Assembly (NCBI GenBank): GCA_008680965.1
Contig: NAKE01000001.1
Coordinates: forward strand, 1,922,001 to 1,986,000
Length of the DNA: 64,000 nucleotides
Direction of reading: 5' to 3'
From: Collinsella aerofaciens
GTDB taxonomy: Bacteria > Actinomycetota > Coriobacteriia > Coriobacteriales > Coriobacteriaceae
Each line of letters begins with the position of its first letter. The stretch's first letter is position 1. Position numbers and translations under genes: made by a program. Under the pieces are notes generated by a model. It did not search any database, was not told the origin of the DNA, and saw only the letters and a list, made by a program, of their open reading frames with translations. Positions 30,506 to 40,065 of this stretch are shown here, in pieces.

Positions 30506-30569
30506 CTCGCACGTTGTTGCCAACGGTGGATTTTGAGTCCACTGCGTCTGCCAATTCCGCCACTCGGGC
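30483..30569 (-). tRNA. tRNA-Leu, anticodon CAA
   Basis: An 87-nt class II tRNA with an encoded CCA. The acceptor arms GCCCGAG and CTCGGGC pair. The anticodon stem GTGGA/TCCAC encloses CTCAAAA, giving anticodon CAA (codon UUG). The variable arm CGTTGGCAACAACG and T-arm GAGTTCGAGTCTC are normal. Confidence 0.96.
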
Positions 30570-30608
30570 ACGTAACGCGTGAGTTAGTTTATCACAGCTT
30601 TCTACCGA

Positions 30609-32042
30609 TTAGTCCGAAAATGGAACTTCGAGCATTTCAATGAGTTCGACCGTGCGGAGCATCTCGCGCCGTCGGCATCCGCGTCCGTTAACCGAGACTT
30701 CGCCCATCTGGTTGTCATAGGGATCCTCGCGCATGCCATCGAAAGCAGGCACAAACTCGGCCTGGAATCGATTGTTGGCCACCATACGCCACGGGTCGAG
30801 ATTGCCAAAGTAGTGACGGCGGCGCCACTCCTCGCCCATCCTGCGAGCAGAAGATCCAAATGACACATCGGCGTTGAGCCAACCGGTCTGCGGCGTATAG
30901 AACTCTGCCCAGTCGTGCGGCCCCACCGAATCAGGCGCAACATACAAACCGCTCTGCCAGCGGGCGGGCACGCCCGCGATACGGCACATGGTGATAAACG
31001 TGAGCGCCATTACGCCGCAATCGCCGCGAAGCGAATGCGCGCAGTCATCGGCAATAGCTCCCAAGAGCAAGTACGGCGGCTGATAGCGATAGTCGATATG
31101 CTGCGTCAGGTAATCATAGATAGCACGGGCGCGATCGAGCGGATCCTCGAACCCGTCAATAACACACTCCGTCAGCTGTCGCAGGTACGGCGTAAACGCA
31201 ATGTGCGGACAATCCTCGGAGGTGTCGACGGGCAGCGGCGCGTCCATGCAAGAATGCGCCGGAAGCGCACCCCCATAGATATCGCGATAAGCGGCATCGA
31301 TTTGATAGCGATAGGTCACCGAGAATGAGCGCTCACTCGAAGAAGACCACGAGGCAGTACGCGCCGAAACGTTCGCGGGAGCAACAGCACCCTCCGGCGT
31401 CATATCGAGAACCTCGATATAAGACTGTTGACGACAGGCGGCGGCAACGGGTAGCCACGCGCGGACGGTCTCTCCCTCCAAAGCACCGGGGACAGACACG
31501 CACGCCTTAAGCGTGATGCCACGAGACAGCCCGCCCTGCGACTCCATCTCCTTGAGCATCTGGTTGCGCAGCTCAATTCCATCCGTAAAATCGGGACGCA
31601 GACCCGGGACCTCCTTGGGATACACGCGAAGTGAATCGAGGAAGTTATCGAGAACAAACAGCTCGCCGGCGATAAAGCGCCAGTCAATACGCTTACGGTC
31701 AATCAGATCGTCAAACTGCTCCTCGGTAAACTCAGGCCACTCCTCGCGAATCATCGCAATAGCCCGATCGCGCGACACCGAAAAATGAAGCGGCGTCTCG
31801 AGCATGCGATACCGCTCGGCACGAACACAGGCAGCCAGCGAAGGCTCAGGGTTCTGCTCCAAAAGGCGATCGCAGGCGGCAACAGCCTGCGTCAAATACC
31901 CGGCATCCTTAAGACGAAGAATCTCAGGCGGCAGCCCAATATCGAGATGGCGAAAGTCATCGCAGCAAACATCAACAGAGCAACCAACAGGACCTTCGTC
32001 AATAACCTTCCCATCCGAAGGCAGCACGTTAATAACAGCCAT
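30609..32042 (-). CDS. Transglutaminase-like domain protein
   Basis: Protein of 477 residues with no signal peptide or membrane segment. The ATG at 32042 follows TTGGAG; a start 26 codons up has a hydrophobic leader but no ribosome site. Residues 1-290 are an uncharacterised region (SGDRAIAMIREEWPEFTEEQF-like helices, then a beta-rich part). The transglutaminase core is near 320-420, with the Cys in RGDCGVMALTF, the His in GPHDWAEFYTP and the Asp in GWLNADVSFG. All three catalytic positions are kept, so it may be a cysteine protease or amidase; bacterial members are mostly uncharacterised. Confidence 0.8.
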   Translation of the reverse strand: MAVINVLPSDGKVIDEGPVGCSVDVCCDDFRHLDIGLPPEILRLKDAGYLTQAVAACDRLLEQNPEPSLAACVRAERYRMLETPLHFSVSRDRAIAMIREEWPEFTEEQFDDLIDRKRIDWRFIAGELFVLDNFLDSLRVYPKEVPGLRPDFTDGIELRNQMLKEMESQGGLSRGITLKACVSVPGALEGETVRAWLPVAAACRQQSYIEVLDMTPEGAVAPANVSARTASWSSSSERSFSVTYRYQIDAAYRDIYGGALPAHSCMDAPLPVDTSEDCPHIAFTPYLRQLTECVIDGFEDPLDRARAIYDYLTQHIDYRYQPPYLLLGAIADDCAHSLRGDCGVMALTFITMCRIAGVPARWQSGLYVAPDSVGPHDWAEFYTPQTGWLNADVSFGSSARRMGEEWRRRHYFGNLDPWRMVANNRFQAEFVPAFDGMREDPYDNQMGEVSVNGRGCRRREMLRTVELIEMLEVPFSD

Positions 32043-32179
32043 GCCAAACTCCAAGTCATTAGAACTCTTGAAGCCTATTGTAGCGAGATAAAAAGAAAGC
32101 CCCAACAAAGGAGCCATCAACGTCGCTGAACGGTAGCAAAAATGAAATCAGCCCAGTAAACCTGTAGCGAGTTAACGAA

Positions 32180-32273
32180 GGAGGCCCCGTTTCCCCGGAG
32201 CTGATTCCGTCGCGCGACTTCTGGCGAAGCCAGGTGAGCGCGAGGGAAACAGCGTAGGGGAAACGGGGCCTCC
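32180..32273. repeat. Long inverted repeat with nested stem (17-base arms)
   Basis: GGAGGCCCCGTTTCCCC at 32180-32196 is perfectly complementary to 32257-32273. The 60-base interior folds further: CGCGC/GCGCG around CTGGC-GAA-GCCAG. It lies in the 252-base gap between the aldolase and transglutaminase genes. On the minus strand it starts 22 bases past the aldolase stop and is followed by CTTCGTTAAC, a poor U tract, so simple termination does not explain its size. It may be a structured RNA or a palindromic repeat element. Confidence 0.7.
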
Positions 32274-32294
32274 GGCGGGAAGTTAAACCGCTAC

Positions 32295-33161
32295 TTACGC
32301 CTTGTTGACGGAGCCGAACTCCTCCATGAGCTCCTTGGTGCGAGCAACGATGTTGTCGCGACCAGGCTTGAGGAGCTTGCGGGGGTCAAAGCCCTTGCCC
32401 TGCTGATCCTTGCCAGCCTCGATGTACTCGCGGACGCCCTTGGCGAAGACGAGCTGCAGGTCGGTGTTGACGTTGATCTTGGAGATGCCCAGGGAAATGG
32501 CCTTCTTGATCTGATCCTCGGGGATGCCGGTGCCACCGTGCAGGACGAGGGGCAGGTCGCCGGTCTGGGCCTTAATCTCGCCCAGGCGCTCGAAGGAAAG
32601 GCCAGCCCAGTCGGCAGGGTACACGCCGTGGATGTTGCCGATACCGCAAGCAAGGAAGTCGACGCCCAGGTCAGCGATCTGCTTGCACTCAGCAGGATCA
32701 GCGAGCTCGCCGCTGGAGGTCACGCCGTCCTCGGTGCCGCCGATGCCGCCGACCTCGGCCTCGATGGACATGCCCTTGGAGTGGGCAAGCTCAACGAGCT
32801 CCTTGGTGCGGTCGAGGTTAAGCTGGAAGGTCTCCTCGTGAGAGCCGTCATACATGATGGACGTGAAGCCGGCCTCGATGCACTTGAAGCAGTCCTCGTA
32901 AGAACCGTGATCGAGGTGAAGGGCGACGGGAACGGTAACGCCCGTGGCCTCGACGGCAGCCTTGACCATGTCGGCGCAGACCTTGAAACCGCCCATCCAC
33001 TTAGCGGCACCAGCGGTGCACTGAAGGATCAGCGGAGACTTGGCCTCCTCGGCGGCCTGGAGAATAGCCAGGGTCCACTCGAGGTTGTTGGTGTTGAAGG
33101 CACCAAGACCGTACTTGCCGGCCTCGGCCTTCTTGAGCATGTCTGCTGCGTTGACGAGCAT
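32295..33161 (-). CDS. fba: Class II fructose-bisphosphate aldolase
   Basis: Zinc-dependent glycolytic enzyme of 288 residues that splits fructose 1,6-bisphosphate. The ATG at 33161 follows CAGGAGGTTTC, and MLVNAADMLKKAEAGKYGLGAFN-type N-termini are standard. Zinc and catalytic residues are visible: Asp84/His85 in HLDHGS, then the Glu in AEVGG, and the later His residues in GIGNIHGVYP and VLHGGTG. Length and motifs fit the short class IIA/B group; tagatose-bisphosphate aldolase is the main alternative. It is a single gene with its own promoter region. Confidence 0.93.
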   Translation of the reverse strand: MLVNAADMLKKAEAGKYGLGAFNTNNLEWTLAILQAAEEAKSPLILQCTAGAAKWMGGFKVCADMVKAAVEATGVTVPVALHLDHGSYEDCFKCIEAGFTSIMYDGSHEETFQLNLDRTKELVELAHSKGMSIEAEVGGIGGTEDGVTSSGELADPAECKQIADLGVDFLACGIGNIHGVYPADWAGLSFERLGEIKAQTGDLPLVLHGGTGIPEDQIKKAISLGISKINVNTDLQLVFAKGVREYIEAGKDQQGKGFDPRKLLKPGRDNIVARTKELMEEFGSVNKA

Positions 33162-33355
33162 AAAAGAAACCTCCTGTAAGGTTGCTCCGATAACGCCTGA
33201 GATTTTACCACGGTGTACCCGAGCGTAAACGTTCGTTTGTTCACGAATATCGTCCAAACAGACTTTTTTTAACCGTTTGCCCTACGGAATCGACCCGTTG
33301 GGGAAAATAGCTTGACGTTTGGACGTTCCTCGTGCTTCGGAAGCTGACTATAAAG

Positions 33356-34039
33356 CTACACCTGCATGAAAGGGTTCTGCATGAGCTCGCGTGCCATGGT
33401 GGTCGAATCGCCATGACCGGTTAGGCAAACGGTATTGGGCGGGAGAAGCCGGGCGAGCTTGGAGAGCGAGCGCAGAATCGCCGCCTCGTCTCCTCCAGAA
33501 AGATCGGTACGGCCGTGCCCGCCGGGAAAGAGCGTGTCCCCCACGAAAGCAATATTTCCCTGCTCTGTTGCGGCGAATAGAACGATGCCCCCCGGCGTAT
33601 GCCCAGGCACCTCGATAACCTGCAGACAAATGTCGCCTAGTTCAATGGTATCGCCCTCGGCAAGCAGCCGCGTCGGCTCGCCTGGATCGGGCGTCTCGAT
33701 GCCCCACATCGCTCGCTGTTCCTCGATATTCGCATGCGGCACAGCCGCATCCTTAACACACAGCTCGTACAAGGCGTCAGCGCCAACGGCGGCCCGAACT
33801 CCGGCTACACCGCCAACATGATCAGCATGACCGTGCGTGCAGACGGAACCGAGCACATGCACGCCAGGGTGTTCGGCTCGGATGTGCGCAACGAGGCTTT
33901 CGCCTTCCCAAGCGGGATCGATAATCAAGCATTCGCCACTCGAAATAACGGCGTAACTGTTGGTCTGGATGGGGCCGTTTACAAGCGCCTCAATCGAAGC
34001 CGTACCCCGAGGAGTTAAGTCCAAAGCCGCAGCGTCCAT
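33356..34039 (-). CDS. MBL-fold metallo-hydrolase (glyoxalase II-like)
   Basis: Cytosolic hydrolase of 227 residues. The metal motif THGHADHVGG gives His69, His71, Asp73 and His74. Later ligands are the His in PGHTPGGIVLF, the Asp in FVGDTLFPGGHGRTDL and the His in LTGHGDSTTM. The layout matches the glyoxalase II-like/YcbL group, whose substrates vary and are often thioesters. The start follows GAAGGAGGGCGCACGC. RelA/SpoT lies 86 bases upstream on the same strand, so the two may be co-transcribed; the pairing of rel with such a hydrolase is common in Gram-positives. Confidence 0.88.
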   Translation of the reverse strand: MDAAALDLTPRGTASIEALVNGPIQTNSYAVISSGECLIIDPAWEGESLVAHIRAEHPGVHVLGSVCTHGHADHVGGVAGVRAAVGADALYELCVKDAAVPHANIEEQRAMWGIETPDPGEPTRLLAEGDTIELGDICLQVIEVPGHTPGGIVLFAATEQGNIAFVGDTLFPGGHGRTDLSGGDEAAILRSLSKLARLLPPNTVCLTGHGDSTTMARELMQNPFMQV

Positions 34040-34125
34040 GCGTGCGCCCTCCTTCTATAAACGTCGAGGCACCAAACGATGCCTCGAACGTAGCCAATAT
34101 CATTACTGTCGCGCGCTCGTTACGC

Positions 34126-36486
34126 CTATACGCGACGCTTGAGCTGAGCCCCACCCTCGCCAGGCATCAAACGGCGTGCGTCATAGACCGAGTCGACGCT
34201 GCTAATGGATGCCAGTAGCGGATCCAGGCCGCTCGCATCCGAAATCTCGACCATAAAGCGCAGGGTTGCAATACCCTCGCGGTTAGTCGAGGTGGCGGCG
34301 GAAAGAATATTGCCGCCTGCATCGCCAATGGCGATGGTGACGTCCTTGAGCAGGCCCATGCGGTCCAGGCACTCGACCACAATCTCGACCTGGAAAAGCG
34401 TATCGGCAGCACCATCCCACTCTACGTCAATCATGCGCTCGGGATGCTCCATAAGACCCTTGACGTTAGGGCAGTTGGCGCGATGTACCGAAACGCCACG
34501 ACCGCGTGTGATGAAGCCGACGATGTCGTCGCCCGTCACGGGGTTGCAGCAATGGGCCAGACGGACCAGCAGGCCGCTGTTGCTCTCGCCCTTGACGATA
34601 ATGCCGTTGCTGGCGCTCTTGCCGCGCTTTTGCGGCTTGCGGTTGGAGCCTCGGACCGGCTGTTTCACGACCTCGGCGATAGCCTCGGCCTTGGTGACCT
34701 GTTCCTCGGGCTTGGGGTCCAAGATTTGCTCGACCTTGTTGCCCACAGCGCGCGGGGCGACTTTGCCCGCGCCAACGGCTGCGAACAGGTCCTCGAGCTG
34801 CTTGTAGTTAAACTGCTCCGCCACGGCATTGAGCGCACGCGTGGATCGCGGCGTAGAGATGCCGTACCCGCGCTTACGCAGGTCCTTGGCCAGTATATCG
34901 CGACCGGCCGCAGCGTCATCGTCTTTGGTCGCGGCGGCGAAGTAACGGCGAATCTTTGACTTGGCCGAAGGCGTCTTGACGATCTTGAGCCAATCGCGCG
35001 ACGGCTTAGAACTCTTGTTGGTCAGAATCTCGACACGGTCACCCGTCTTGATTTCGTGCGTGAGCGGCGCCACCACACCGTTAATCTTGGCGCCGACGCA
35101 GTGGTTACCGACCTCGGTATGAACGGCGTAGGCAAAGTCGAGCGGTGTAGAGCCGGCACGAAGCGCCATGACCTCGCCCTTGGGCGTAAAGACAAAAATT
35201 TCCTGGTCGAACAAGTCGACCTTCAGTGAGTGCAGGTATTCCTTGGCATCGGTAATCTCGTCAGACGCCGCCCAGTCGAGTGAGTGCTTGAGCCAGTTAA
35301 TCTGATCGTCCAGACGCTGCGCATCGTTGGTCTTGGAGGCAGACGATCCGCCCGACTTCTTGTACAGCCAGTGGGCGGCGATGCCGTACTCGGCCTGCTC
35401 ATGCATCTCATAGGTTCGAATCTGAATCTCGAGCGGGCGGGCCGTGGGGCCGATAACCGTCGTATGGAGCGACTGGTAGTTATTGACCTTGGGCATAGCG
35501 ATATAGTCTTTAAAGCGACCGGGCATGGGGTGCCACAGCGTATGCACCGCGCCGAGCGCGGAGTAGCAATCGCGCACCGAATGCGTGATGACGCGCAGTG
35601 CCACCAGGTCGTAGATCTCGGAGAACTCCTTGCCCTTGCGCTTCATCTTTTGATAGATGGACCAATAGTGCTTGGAACGACCGTTGATCTGAAAGTCCTC
35701 AAGACCAATGCGATTGAGCTCATCGGTGAGCGTCTTGATGGTCTCGGCCAGATAACGCTCGCGAACCTCGCGCGACTCGGCTACCATGCGCGCGATGCGC
35801 TGGTAGGCATCGGGCTCCAAGTAGAAAAAGGACAGGTCCTCGAGCTCCCACTTGATAGAGCTCATGCCCAGGCGGTCGGCCAGAGGCGCGTACACGTCCA
35901 TGGTCTCGCGCGCCTTAAACAGGCGGCGGTCCTCGCGCAGGGCGGCAAGCGTGCGCATGTTATGCAGGCGGTCGGCGAGCTTGACGATGATGACGCGAAT
36001 ATCCTTGGACATGGCGAGGAACATCTTGCGCAGCGTAAGCGCCTGCTTCTCGTCCATGCTGTCGACTTCGATGTTGGTGAGCTTGGTCACGCCATCGACA
36101 AGCTCGGCCACCGTATCGCCAAATAGGCCGGAAACATCGGTGAGCGAGGTCTCGGTATCCTCGACGGTATCGTGCAGCAGCGCGGCGCACACCACATCGC
36201 AGTCCATCTTGAGATCGGCCAAAATGATGGCAACCTCGACGGGATGGTTGATGTACATCTCGCCCGAGCGGCGCTTTTGGTTGCAGTGCTTCTCGGCGGC
36301 AAAGCAGTAGGCCTGCTCCACCTTGGAGAAGTCATCCTCATTCATATATTTGAGGCACAGGCGCTCCAGCTTGTCGTAGCTGTCCGCCATAATCTCGGGC
36401 GGCAGCTCATCGGCATGCTTATAGTGCTCCATCTCAGAAAAAGGCTGGAGGGTGGAATCATGGGCGATACGGGCTGCGGCATCCAT
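34126..36486 (-). CDS. rel: Bifunctional (p)ppGpp synthetase/hydrolase, RelA/SpoT family
   Basis: Stringent-response enzyme of 786 residues. The hydrolase HD domain shows INHPVEVAIILADL with His81, LLHDTVEDT with His105-Asp106, and KLADRLHNMRTL. The synthetase domain shows GRSKHYWSIYQKMKRKG and YQSLHTTVIGP. TGS (VFTPKGEVMALRAGSTPLDFA) and C-terminal ACT domains follow. With the HD residues intact it should both make and degrade the alarmone, as expected for a single Rel. AAGGGGACCTCG precedes the ATG. The recJ-type gene stops 15 bases upstream, so co-transcription is likely. Confidence 0.95.
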   Translation of the reverse strand: MDAAARIAHDSTLQPFSEMEHYKHADELPPEIMADSYDKLERLCLKYMNEDDFSKVEQAYCFAAEKHCNQKRRSGEMYINHPVEVAIILADLKMDCDVVCAALLHDTVEDTETSLTDVSGLFGDTVAELVDGVTKLTNIEVDSMDEKQALTLRKMFLAMSKDIRVIIVKLADRLHNMRTLAALREDRRLFKARETMDVYAPLADRLGMSSIKWELEDLSFFYLEPDAYQRIARMVAESREVRERYLAETIKTLTDELNRIGLEDFQINGRSKHYWSIYQKMKRKGKEFSEIYDLVALRVITHSVRDCYSALGAVHTLWHPMPGRFKDYIAMPKVNNYQSLHTTVIGPTARPLEIQIRTYEMHEQAEYGIAAHWLYKKSGGSSASKTNDAQRLDDQINWLKHSLDWAASDEITDAKEYLHSLKVDLFDQEIFVFTPKGEVMALRAGSTPLDFAYAVHTEVGNHCVGAKINGVVAPLTHEIKTGDRVEILTNKSSKPSRDWLKIVKTPSAKSKIRRYFAAATKDDDAAAGRDILAKDLRKRGYGISTPRSTRALNAVAEQFNYKQLEDLFAAVGAGKVAPRAVGNKVEQILDPKPEEQVTKAEAIAEVVKQPVRGSNRKPQKRGKSASNGIIVKGESNSGLLVRLAHCCNPVTGDDIVGFITRGRGVSVHRANCPNVKGLMEHPERMIDVEWDGAADTLFQVEIVVECLDRMGLLKDVTIAIGDAGGNILSAATSTNREGIATLRFMVEISDASGLDPLLASISSVDSVYDARRLMPGEGGAQLKRRV

Positions 36487-36501
36487 CGAGGTCCCCTTCC
36501 C

Positions 36502-39500
36502 CTAGGCCCGCGGTACGATCGGGCGGTTAACTTTGGCTAGCATATCAGAAGCGCACGAATCGAGCGCCCAACTCCGGAAAGCCGAGAACTCCATGCGCGA
36601 GCGCAAGCCCTCCAAATAGCGAATTGACCTGCTTAATTGCACGCGACCGGGGTTTTCTGCCATCGCGATGCGACGCGTATCGTCAAACCCCGAAACGCGG
36701 CAGAAACCGAGTTCTTCGAAGATTCCCAGGCCGCTTGCCACCGAGCGCTCATCGACCGGCGTGCGCGCGTCGATTGCAAGGCACATCTGAGCGATGTCGA
36801 TATCGCTTGCGCAGAATGAATCGTCCCCCGTCTTGCCACGGTTGGAGCGCCACATGGTCTGCAGCGCTCGATAGAGCGTGACAAGCTCATCGCGCTCGGG
36901 CGCGTAACAATCGAGCAGGCGCTCATTAATACGAGCGTCACGCGACGAATAGAGCAGGTGAATCACGGCGGGCTGTCCATCGCGGCCGGCACGACCACTC
37001 ATCTGGTTAAACTCAATCGCACCAAACGGCATGTGGTAGAGCACGACATGACGGATATCGGGCAGGTTGACGCCCTCACCGAAGGCCGAAGTTGAAACGA
37101 TGCAGCTGAGACTTCCGTCTCTAAAGGCTTCCTCGACACGGCGGCGATCGGAGCGCGCAAGCCCGGCGTTATAGAACGCAATATGGGTCGCGCAGTCGGG
37201 CACGCGTTTGCGCAACGTCTTGGCAAGCGCCACGGACTGGTCGCGCGAGTTCACGTAGATAACGGTCTTCTCCCCCGTCGCCACGATCGACACCAGGCGA
37301 TTTTCGCGGCTCGCAAGGTCACGGTCGTCCTCGAGTTGTAGGTTCTCGCGAACGGTCTCGTCGACCACCGTCCTGGTAATCGGCAATACACGAGCAAGCT
37401 CCGCCACGACTGGGGCCGTCGCGGTAGCCGTTGCCGCCATGACAACGGGATCGCCCAGGGCTTTGAGAATACCGGGCATGTCGAGGTATGCGCTCCGGTC
37501 GCCGCCTTTGGCGAGACCGGCATGGTGCGCCTCATCGATAACGACAAAGCCAATACGTCCAGAACGTGCAAAGCGATCGCGATGGATAGACAGGAACTCC
37601 GGCGTCGTGAGAACGATGCCGATGCGGCCCGAAGCCAGGCCGGCAAACACGTCATCGCGCGCCGCCTCCACGGTCTCGCCGGTCAGCACGCCAACGCCAA
37701 TGCCGAACGCGGCCATCGTCGAGGAAAGGTGATAGGCCTGGTCGGCAACGAGTGCGCGCAGCGGATAGACAAAAATGCTCGCGCGCCCGCGAAGAACCGC
37801 CTCGCGTGCGGCATGTACATGGAAAATCAGAGACTTGCCGCGACCCGTTCCCATAACGGCCAAAACGCTCTGGTGGTCGGCCAGGGCGTCAAGCGCCTCG
37901 ACCTGCGCGCGATGCGGCTGGTTCGATCCGATAAAGCTGTGAATGAGCGAGCGCGTGAGCTCGGTATAGGAAAGCTGGGCAAGCGTCTCGCGTTTACGCG
38001 ACTCCAGGCGCAGGCCAGAATCCGCCGGTTGTACGCCGCGGCGAAGCTCACATGCCGGGTCGTCAACGCTGGGCGCCGTGGTATCGCGGACCAAGACATC
38101 CTTGATCATGAGCTTGGGCTTCACACGTCCCTGCCAATGCTCGGCAACGGCCTCGAACACCAAGTCGACGGCGCTGTCGCAATTGATAAGCCTGTCGATC
38201 TGCGGTACACGGAACATGATTGCCGGCACGCTCGCAGCTCCATCCGTCGCCACGAAGCGCATATGCTCGCCGGTCTTACCCACCACGGCGCGATCACACA
38301 TCGTCACGCCCTCGGCAGCCAGCAGCGGCACCTTATTACCCTGGCCAAACGGCTCAAGGCGGGAAATCTGCTCGATGGTCTCGATATTCAATTCGGAAAG
38401 GTCGACCGTGGCGGCAACCTCGTCGGTGTCCTCAAAGTCCTCGGCGGGAAGCTCGGACAACACGGCGGAAAGACGTCGACGAAACTCATCGAGCTTAGAT
38501 GCCTCGATGGTCACGCCCACCGCACCGGCATGCCCGCCGCGGCGAATCAGCAAGTCGGAGCAGCGCTCGACGGCTTCGAACAGGTTAACCTTGCCTACCG
38601 AGCGGCCCGAACCACGTGCTATACCGTCCTCGATAGAGAAAAGCAGCGCCGGCACGTGATATCGATTGGTCAGGCGGCTCGCCACGATGCCCTTAACGCC
38701 CTCGTGCCAACCTTCGCCGCCCACGACGATTGCGCGCCCGCCGTCATACGTCTCCTCGACCTTTGCCATGGCGTCGCGCGTGAGCTCCGCCTCGATCTCG
38801 CGACGCTGGCGGTTGATCTCCTCAAGCTCGGCGGCAAGCGCGCTCGCTTCGATGGGGTCGTGGGCAAGCAGCAGGTCAAGCGCCAATTTTGGATCGGCCA
38901 TGCGACCGGCGGCGTTTAAGCGGGGAATGAGCGAGAACGATAGACCGTCCGCCGTAATGGTAGTCAGATCGGCCTTGGCGAGCGCTGCAAGCGCGATGTA
39001 GCCGGGACGAGCCGTCACGCGCATCTGCTGGATACCCTCGGCGACCAGAGCGCGATTCTCGGGCGTCAATGGCATCATGTCGGACACGGTGCCCAGCGCC
39101 GCAACCTCAATCAGCGAACGCCAATACGACGGCTTGCCCAGACGCTCACCCAAAACCTGCACCAGCTTGAGCGCCACACCGGCACCGGCAAGTTCACGCG
39201 AGGGCCCCTCATCCTCGAGTTTAGGGTCGGTCAGGGGCACGCCCTGCGGCACCTGGTCGGACGGCTCATGATGGTCCGTAACCACCAGATCGATTCCCAG
39301 GCTCTCCAGATAGGAGACCTCTTCCTTGGCCGCGATACCGTTATCGACGGTCACGATCAGATTGGGTTGGGCGAGCTCGTTGACGCGGTCGAGCGCCGCG
39401 CGCGACAGGCCGTAGCCCTCGTCAAAGCGATGCGGAATAAACGGCGTGACGTTGGCGCCAAACGAACGTAGCGCCTCGGTCAACAGACAAGTCGACGTAA

Positions 39501-39789
39501 TGCCGTCGACGTCAAAATCACCAAAGACGGCGATGCGTTCGTGGTTGCGAATGGCGCGCTCGACACGATCGGCAACAACCGACATGCCCGGAATGACGAG
39601 CGGATCGGCCCAATCACGGTCGAGCGAAGGCGTCAAAAATAGCTGTCCTTCCTCAATCGAGGCAATGCCGTGCGCAACCATAATGCGTGCCACCAGCCCG
39701 GGTATGCCCAGACCAGCCGAAAGCTCCTTTTCGAGCTCGGGATTTTGCTGAGCGACCGCCCAGCGATGCGTCGTCTTAAGCGATGACAT
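36502..39789 (-). CDS. recJ: RecJ single-strand exonuclease fused to RecQ-like helicase
   Basis: A 1095-residue fusion. Residues 1-575 are RecJ: motif I VFGDFDVDGITS (Asp91, Asp93, Asp95), DNG at 148-150, DHHE from 172, and GGHAGAVGV of the DHHA1 domain, then an OB-like part. After a short linker, residues 620-960 form a superfamily 2 helicase: Walker A GTGRGKS near 646, DEAHH near 750, TATAT, and QMSGRAGRDGQ near 927. The tail has a winged-helix-like region (SVASGLGIFEELGFCRV) but no clear HRDC domain. RecJ and RecQ work together at stalled forks in other bacteria. I chose the ATG at 39789 over a GTG 15 codons up. Confidence 0.92.
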   Translation of the reverse strand: MSSLKTTHRWAVAQQNPELEKELSAGLGIPGLVARIMVAHGIASIEEGQLFLTPSLDRDWADPLVIPGMSVVADRVERAIRNHERIAVFGDFDVDGITSTCLLTEALRSFGANVTPFIPHRFDEGYGLSRAALDRVNELAQPNLIVTVDNGIAAKEEVSYLESLGIDLVVTDHHEPSDQVPQGVPLTDPKLEDEGPSRELAGAGVALKLVQVLGERLGKPSYWRSLIEVAALGTVSDMMPLTPENRALVAEGIQQMRVTARPGYIALAALAKADLTTITADGLSFSLIPRLNAAGRMADPKLALDLLLAHDPIEASALAAELEEINRQRREIEAELTRDAMAKVEETYDGGRAIVVGGEGWHEGVKGIVASRLTNRYHVPALLFSIEDGIARGSGRSVGKVNLFEAVERCSDLLIRRGGHAGAVGVTIEASKLDEFRRRLSAVLSELPAEDFEDTDEVAATVDLSELNIETIEQISRLEPFGQGNKVPLLAAEGVTMCDRAVVGKTGEHMRFVATDGAASVPAIMFRVPQIDRLINCDSAVDLVFEAVAEHWQGRVKPKLMIKDVLVRDTTAPSVDDPACELRRGVQPADSGLRLESRKRETLAQLSYTELTRSLIHSFIGSNQPHRAQVEALDALADHQSVLAVMGTGRGKSLIFHVHAAREAVLRGRASIFVYPLRALVADQAYHLSSTMAAFGIGVGVLTGETVEAARDDVFAGLASGRIGIVLTTPEFLSIHRDRFARSGRIGFVVIDEAHHAGLAKGGDRSAYLDMPGILKALGDPVVMAATATATAPVVAELARVLPITRTVVDETVRENLQLEDDRDLASRENRLVSIVATGEKTVIYVNSRDQSVALAKTLRKRVPDCATHIAFYNAGLARSDRRRVEEAFRDGSLSCIVSTSAFGEGVNLPDIRHVVLYHMPFGAIEFNQMSGRAGRDGQPAVIHLLYSSRDARINERLLDCYAPERDELVTLYRALQTMWRSNRGKTGDDSFCASDIDIAQMCLAIDARTPVDERSVASGLGIFEELGFCRVSGFDDTRRIAMAENPGRVQLSRSIRYLEGLRSRMEFSAFRSWALDSCASDMLAKVNRPIVPRA

Positions 39790-40065
39790 AGGCGCCCACC
39801 CCCGATAGGGGCAGGTCGCCGCGATACCTCTCACGGTTCATAGCGATGAGTCCTCTGTGTATGCCCGCTTCGGCAGGCAGATCTGTTGTACGGATTTATT
39901 ATACCGTGCAGCGCGGACGCAAATCGCCGCAGCACGCCGCGGTTTCGGTAAACGATACCGGTAATAGCCTCGAAATAATCGAGCGTTTCTGACGCACGGA
40001 CGCATGCGAGCGTCTAGCATATCCATTCAAAACGGATTCGTGAGCAAAAGGAGTCACAAGAGCAT
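39790..40065. other. Divergent intergenic region, recJ fusion / BASS transporter
   Basis: No gene is seen. The region should carry promoters for both divergent genes. ATTATACC near 39898-39905 is a possible -10 element; nothing else is recognisable. Confidence 0.3.

Noticed and set aside
30130..30643. Short plus-strand frames across the tRNA-Leu repeat
   Set aside because: They cross the tRNA and terminators and their similarity to each other reflects only the DNA repeat.
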